A stretch of 64,000 nt of DNA from Saccopteryx bilineata (taxonomy: Eukaryota; Chordata; Mammalia; Chiroptera; Emballonuridae). This document shows, one piece after another, positions 59,985 to 64,000 of this stretch; within the stretch, counting starts at the first letter, position 1, and each line of letters begins with the position of its first letter. The stretch lies in NCBI RefSeq assembly GCF_036850765.1, contig NC_089490.1:240808442-240872441 (forward strand), read 5' to 3'. The translations under genes were made by a program, and so were the position numbers. The notes under the pieces were generated by a model. It made no database searches and was not told where the DNA came from. It saw nothing but the letters and a program-made list of their open reading frames with translations.

Positions 59985-60299
59985 ATGAGGCCCCCAATCC
60001 TGCTCGCTGCCCTCTGGCTCCAGAGCTTTCTGGCCAAGGTAGGTGAGGCCCCTGCCCCACAGGGCCTGTCCGGGCCCCCGCCTCTGTGGCCCCCCAGCTG
60101 GCCTGTATTAGGCAGAACAAGCAGTTGCTTCCCCACCAGATGCAGCCAGAGCCACCCAGAGCTGGGGCTGCTTCCCGCTGGGGAGTGCCCACCTGATTCC
60201 CCTGGCTGTGTCTGGACGAGTCCTGCCGATAGAGGACAGCCTTCTCTCTGATCCTGGCTTGTCCCCTTCTGAGGCCTGGACCCCAGAGGCCTCTGCCCA

Positions 60300-60375
60300 T
60301 CTCCTCCTCTTCCCCCTCCCTTCCCCCTCCCCTCTGCTCTCCCCTCTGCTCTCCCCTCCTCTCTCCCCTCTCCTA
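60300..60375 (+). repeat. CT-rich tandem repeat ahead of PTPRV exon 2
   Basis: Repeated CTCCCCTCTGCTCTCC-like units form an enlarged polypyrimidine tract that runs into the acceptor CTACAG at 60373-60378. Confidence 0.8.
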
Positions 60376-61946
60376 CAGGATGATGAGTGTTGCTTCCTGG
60401 GAGGGAGTCCAGATGAGGAGAGTGAAGGTGGCTGCCGTTGGCTAGGGAGGTGTGGGGGTGCACTGCCAGTTGCTCTACCCAGACTCCTCCTCTCTTTGAC
60501 CTTTTTGCCTCCCCCTTTCTATAGCACAGAGGGGTGTTGGGAGACTGAATGTGCCCCCTGCTCCCCAGGACCACCTCTGACAGTGAACATCAGTGACCAG
60601 CGGAGGCCCACAAGCCTCTCGCTGAGGTGGGCAGCCCTGGTGCCCGGAGGGTCCAGCCACACCCTCCGCCTCGCCAGCTTCAGCCCCCTCGGCTCCCCCA
60701 AAGGGCCACAGCTCCGGGCCCACCCAACGCGCCCAGCTTTGAGTTCCAGGACCTGGTGCCAGGGAGTCACTACCGGCTGGAGGTGACAGTCCTGCGACCC
60801 TGTGGGCAGAATACCACCATCGTCCTCACCGCTTACACCAGTGTGACCCTGCGGGCTGGGGTGGGCTGTGCGGGCATGGTCTGGGGTTTAAGGAGCAAGT
60901 GGCTACCCTGGGGGGTTGGCAGGGGGCAGGCTGACTAAAGCAGGCAGCTCCTGCTAGAACCATGCCTGGTACAGGACATATTAAGGAGCATTAGGAACAC
61001 TGCCCATTGCCTCTGACCTTGGTGTTTCTCTCCTTCTGGGCAGCCTATCAGCTGTGTGTGACTTGTGGCTGGAGAGCCCCAGGGTTCCCCATCACCTGAA
61101 GGCCTTACAGGGTGCTTCCCTGGGGGAGCCAGATGGCTACCTCCTTCTCCTCTAACACCTGGAATACCAGATGTTGGTGCATGATAAATCCATGCCTCCA
61201 GACACCGTGTCCTACCACTTTAACCATCTCCTGCCCAGCAGTGAGTATGTTTTGGAGGTTACCACCTGGGCTGGCCACCTCCAGGCAAAGACCAGTGTCC
61301 ACTAGTGGACAGGTGAGGCAGGCCCGGACAGACCCAGAGGAGTCTGAGTAGTGGGAAGAGTCTGGAGCCCCCAGGTCACCATATCCCAATGTGGCTTGGC
61401 TTCTGGGTTCCATTCAGCCCAGGTCAATGCCAGGTCCTGCTCCAGGGCTCCTCTCAAGCCTGACTGTGTCCTCCCCCTCCTTCCTGCAGCCCCTGTGCCT
61501 CTGGGTCAACTGGAAATGTGTTCCCTACAGGCCTCCTGGACCAGCTCTGAGGGTGCCACGGCTTCCTCCTAGTGCTCACAGACCATCTGGCTGGCACCAG
61601 CTTAACTGCAGCAGTCAGACAGGGGGTGTCCAGTCATACCTTTCTACACCTCTCCCCGGGCATACCCTACGAGCTGACGCTTACTGCTGCTGTGGAGCCC
61701 CGTCGGGCAGTGGCACCCAGTGCCACTGAGTGGAGCTGTGAGTGCAGGGGCAGCAGTGGTGGAGGGTCAAGGCAATGTCTCTTCTCCTCCAACCAAGTGG
61801 GCAGGAGGTGGTAGGGGGTCCTTTGGAATCCTCCAGGGGAGGGGTGGGACTCAGAGGGAGCCCCCCTCTTGGCTGGTGGCAGATGCCAGCCTGAGAAGAT
61901 GCTGTGACATCATAGTTATCTTCCCTGAACCTCTGCTAGGCAGTTC

Positions 61947-62403
61947 TGTTGGGGACCGAAAGCCAACATGGTCTTTGCAGTTTAGATTTTTGGGAGACAG
62001 AGGTGTGGGGAACTGGCAGTAAGCTCAAAGTCTGCACAAGCCCCCATCTCACTTGTTCTGTGAAGTTGCTAAAGGCTGTTAAGCTGTGTTAATAGATTGT
62101 TTATACTCATCCTACCTCCCATGTCCCCCAGAAAGACTGGAGGCAAGTTTCTTTTATCCTTTGTTTTGTGAAGTTAAGATGTTTTGTATGGTGGGGGTTT
62201 TCTGCACTTGGTAGAATTCTTGGGTTGCCTTGGAAATGTGATCAGAGATCTCTACAATTTGCTAATGGCCCACTTTGCCCTATAAATAAAGCAAGAAGCA
62301 AGTGTGGAGAGTGCTCTGTTCTTGCCATCAGCATTGCAGAGGCCTCTGGAGCTCATCCTTTTACTTTAAGCCTATTTTCTTAATTCCGAGCCGTTCCCAC
62401 TCA
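61947..62403 (+). mobile_element. Probable solo LTR of an endogenous retrovirus inside the PTPRV relic
   Basis: AT-rich block in an otherwise GC-rich locus. It starts TGTTGGGGAC and contains a U3-like stretch, a combined TATA/polyA-like TATAAATAAA at 62281-62290, then an R-like segment (GTGCTCTGTTCTTGCC). A plausible end is ...CACTCA near 62403. No gag/pol/env remains. I could not find a clean target-site duplication, so the ends are provisional. The layout suits a class II-like solo LTR, but family assignment needs a repeat library. Confidence 0.5.
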
Positions 62404-62459
62404 GGACCTGGAATTACTAGCCATGCTGGTTCGGGGCAACTTTCTGTGAGTCCTCTGGT

Positions 62460-62790
62460 TCAGTCCTCACAGCAGCACTGTGTGTATGAACTGTCATCCC
62501 CGCTTCATGGCAGACAGGATAAGATTCAGGGAGAGACAGCACCCAAGCTCACTCAGCTCCCGAGTGGCCAGGCTGGCCTGGACTTGGCCACGGTCTTGCT
62601 CTGGAGGGGGGTGCTATCTTGCCACAGTGAAGAGTGGGGGAACCAGACTGCCTGAACCCTGAGCCTTGTTCCCACCGCTCACTGGCTGTGCATCTCCAAG
62701 CAGGTTGCTTGCCTTCTCTGTGCTTCAGCTTCTGTAACTCGTGGGGGACCTGACAGCAGGGTCCTCTTGGCCATGTTGTGAGGGGTGAAC
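62460..62790. repeat. One or two MIR fragments inside the PTPRV relic
   Basis: TCCTCACAGCAGCACTGTG...CGCTTCATGGCAGACAGGATAAG (antisense-type MIR words) is followed by CACTGGCTGTGCATCTCCAAGCAGGTTGCTTGCCTTCTCTGTGCTTCAGC (sense-type). Confidence 0.55.
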
Positions 62791-63852
62791 GTGAGAGGTG
62801 GCATGTGGCCCTGTAGAGCCACCCCTAGAATGTCATTATTGCTGTTGGTATTGGTGACCAGCCCCTGGGACCCGTCAGAGAGCCAGAGAGCCACAGACTG
62901 GCTGCCAGCACCTAGATGGGATGTGGTCAGTGTGCACGGACAGAGCCGGTCAGAGAGGGTTGGGCTATCTCACCACCGTGGGGTCCATCTGCACACATTT
63001 CTCCTTTGTCCCCCTGGACTTGGACATCACACCCCAGCCCCCAGAGCTCTGGGCAAGCTGGAAGGCTGGGCCTGACCCCCAGGATGGCCACCTGCTCAGG
63101 CTCAGAGGGCTGGTGGACAGGAGCAGCCCCCTGGGCCCCAGTACCCTCAACACCATGTTCCCAGGGCCCCTGCCTGCTGGACAGTATGTGCTGGAGCTGA
63201 GGGTCCTGACTGGGCACCATGCTGCTGGGACCAAGGCCAGTGCCTGGCTGGCTGGTGATTGTGGACTGGTGAGGACAGGGTGGGCGCCTGCATCAACAGG
63301 CCTCAGGGTGGGGGGCAGCCTTGGGAAGGAGCCCTGGGCAGAGAGAGGCTCAGGAGAGCTGAGAAAGGGCCTCACAGGCCCCTGTGCCAAACTGCCCCTC
63401 TCTTTAGGGCCGCTGGCACCACAGTCACTGGAGGTCACCAGTAGGGGCAGCCCCTCTGACCTGGCCATCAGCTGGGTCCCAGCGCCAGGGAAGTGGGACG
63501 GCTACAAGGTCACCTGGCACCAGGACGGCAGCCAGGGGTCACTAGGCATTCTTGTCGTTGTGGGCCTGGATAATTCCAGCCTGGTGCTGAGGGGCCTGCT
63601 GCCCGGCTCCTGCTACTGTGTGTCGGTGTGGACTTGGGCAGGAAACCTCAGCTCCAGCCCCCAGAAGGCCCAGACCGGCACCCATGAGTTCCTGCCTGCA
63701 GCCTCTGGGAGACCAGCCCTAGATGGGGGGAGGGGGGATGACCAACTGACTTTACTCTCTACCCTCCTGTATATCATAAATCTTGACTCAAAGGGCTGTG
63801 TGTCTCAGAAGGCACAGATGTATTTGCAGGCAGTGTCCACCTGCCTGGTTGG

Positions 63853-63881
63853 CCATCCATCCATCCATCCATCCATCCATC
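63853..63881 (+). repeat. (CCAT)n microsatellite
   Basis: About seven CCAT units in the last intronic stretch of the PTPRV relic. Confidence 0.95.
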
Positions 63882-64000
63882 ATGTATCTAACAAGTGATC
63901 CCATGTTCTAGGGATGGGGCTAGGTGCTGAGGCTAAAATTACCAAAACAGTCTAGGAAGGAGGGCTGACGAGTAAACAGAAGCTACACAGGCACCCGTAA

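Larger units (their letters stand above)
59985..64000 (+). pseudogene. PTPRV: PTPRV (OST-PTP) 5' part: signal peptide plus FN3 exons, frameshifted and interrupted, runs off the window
   Basis: PTPRV is a receptor tyrosine phosphatase of bone, testis and stem cells in rodents and a pseudogene in human. Exon 1 (59985-60038) encodes the signal peptide MRPPILLAALWLQSFLAK, then GT. Exon 2 is about 60379-60427 (DDECCFLGGSPDEESE). Exon 3 starts at 60569 and encodes an FN3 domain (PPLTVNISDQRRPTSLSLRW...). Its frame shifts near 60700-60730: the second half (SFEFQDLVPGSHYRLEVTVL) is in another frame, and the original frame stops at 60784. A second FN3 exon (about 61044-61313) has in-frame TAA at 61153 and TAG at 61303. 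A third (about 61490-61737) stops at 61570-61572, while domain-like sequence (LTDHLAGTSLTAAV...) goes on in another frame. Downstream FN3 units at about 63036-63257 and 63408-63690 are open. The phosphatase domains, transmembrane helix and most FN3 repeats lie beyond the window. Position after PTPN7 supports the identity. Confidence 0.85.

Noticed and set aside
1..64000. CRISPR arrays, operons, riboswitches, bacterial-type elements
   Set aside because: The window is vertebrate nuclear DNA. The regular short repeats present are microsatellites or SINEs.

Overview
This is a piece of a mammalian nuclear chromosome, most likely from a bat. It carries spliced genes with GT-AG introns, a CpG-island promoter, MIR/L2/L1 relics and many young tRNA-derived SINEs. 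Two SINE types are present. One begins GCCTGACCAGGCGGTGGCGC and recurs at least nine times; it resembles the Rhin-type SINEs of rhinolophoid bats. The other begins GCCCTGGCCGGTTGGCTCAG and has a head like the bat VES family. The species call is inference from remembered repeat sequence. The gene order GPR37L1 - ARL8A - PTPN7 - PTPRV matches human 1q32.1, where PTPRV is the pseudogene PTPRVP.

Layout. Positions 1-29.4 kb: intergenic DNA with no supportable gene, filled with SINEs, old L1/L2/MIR pieces, a younger truncated L1, two copies of a short hAT-type DNA transposon, and (CATC)n and (TA)n microsatellites. 29.44-33.84 kb (+): GPR37L1, an orphan GPCR in two coding exons (478 aa). 36.7-44.8 kb (-): ARL8A, a lysosomal small GTPase in seven coding exons (186 aa), with its CpG island at about 44.0-45.1 kb. 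46.0-54.5 kb (-): PTPN7 (HePTP), a MAP-kinase tyrosine phosphatase in nine coding exons (339 aa). 54.6-59.98 kb: intergenic. 59.985 kb to the window end (+): the 5' part of PTPRV (OST-PTP), with a signal-peptide exon and several fibronectin-III exons. It carries frameshifts and in-frame stops, and a probable solo ERV LTR lies inside it.

The three intact genes are not a pathway; they are neighbours by conserved synteny. GPR37L1 and ARL8A converge (3' ends about 2.9 kb apart), ARL8A and PTPN7 are head-to-tail on the minus strand, and PTPN7 and PTPRV diverge. Exon joins were worked out by hand from splice sites, phase and remembered mammalian proteins. All three joined frames give complete proteins of the expected length.

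The points most worth a second look are the decay of PTPRV, a one-base change that puts the human-type long N-terminus of PTPN7 out of frame, loss of an N-glycosylation sequon in GPR37L1, and two hairpin-forming inverted repeats in or beside ARL8A. I found no evidence of a wholly new biological system.
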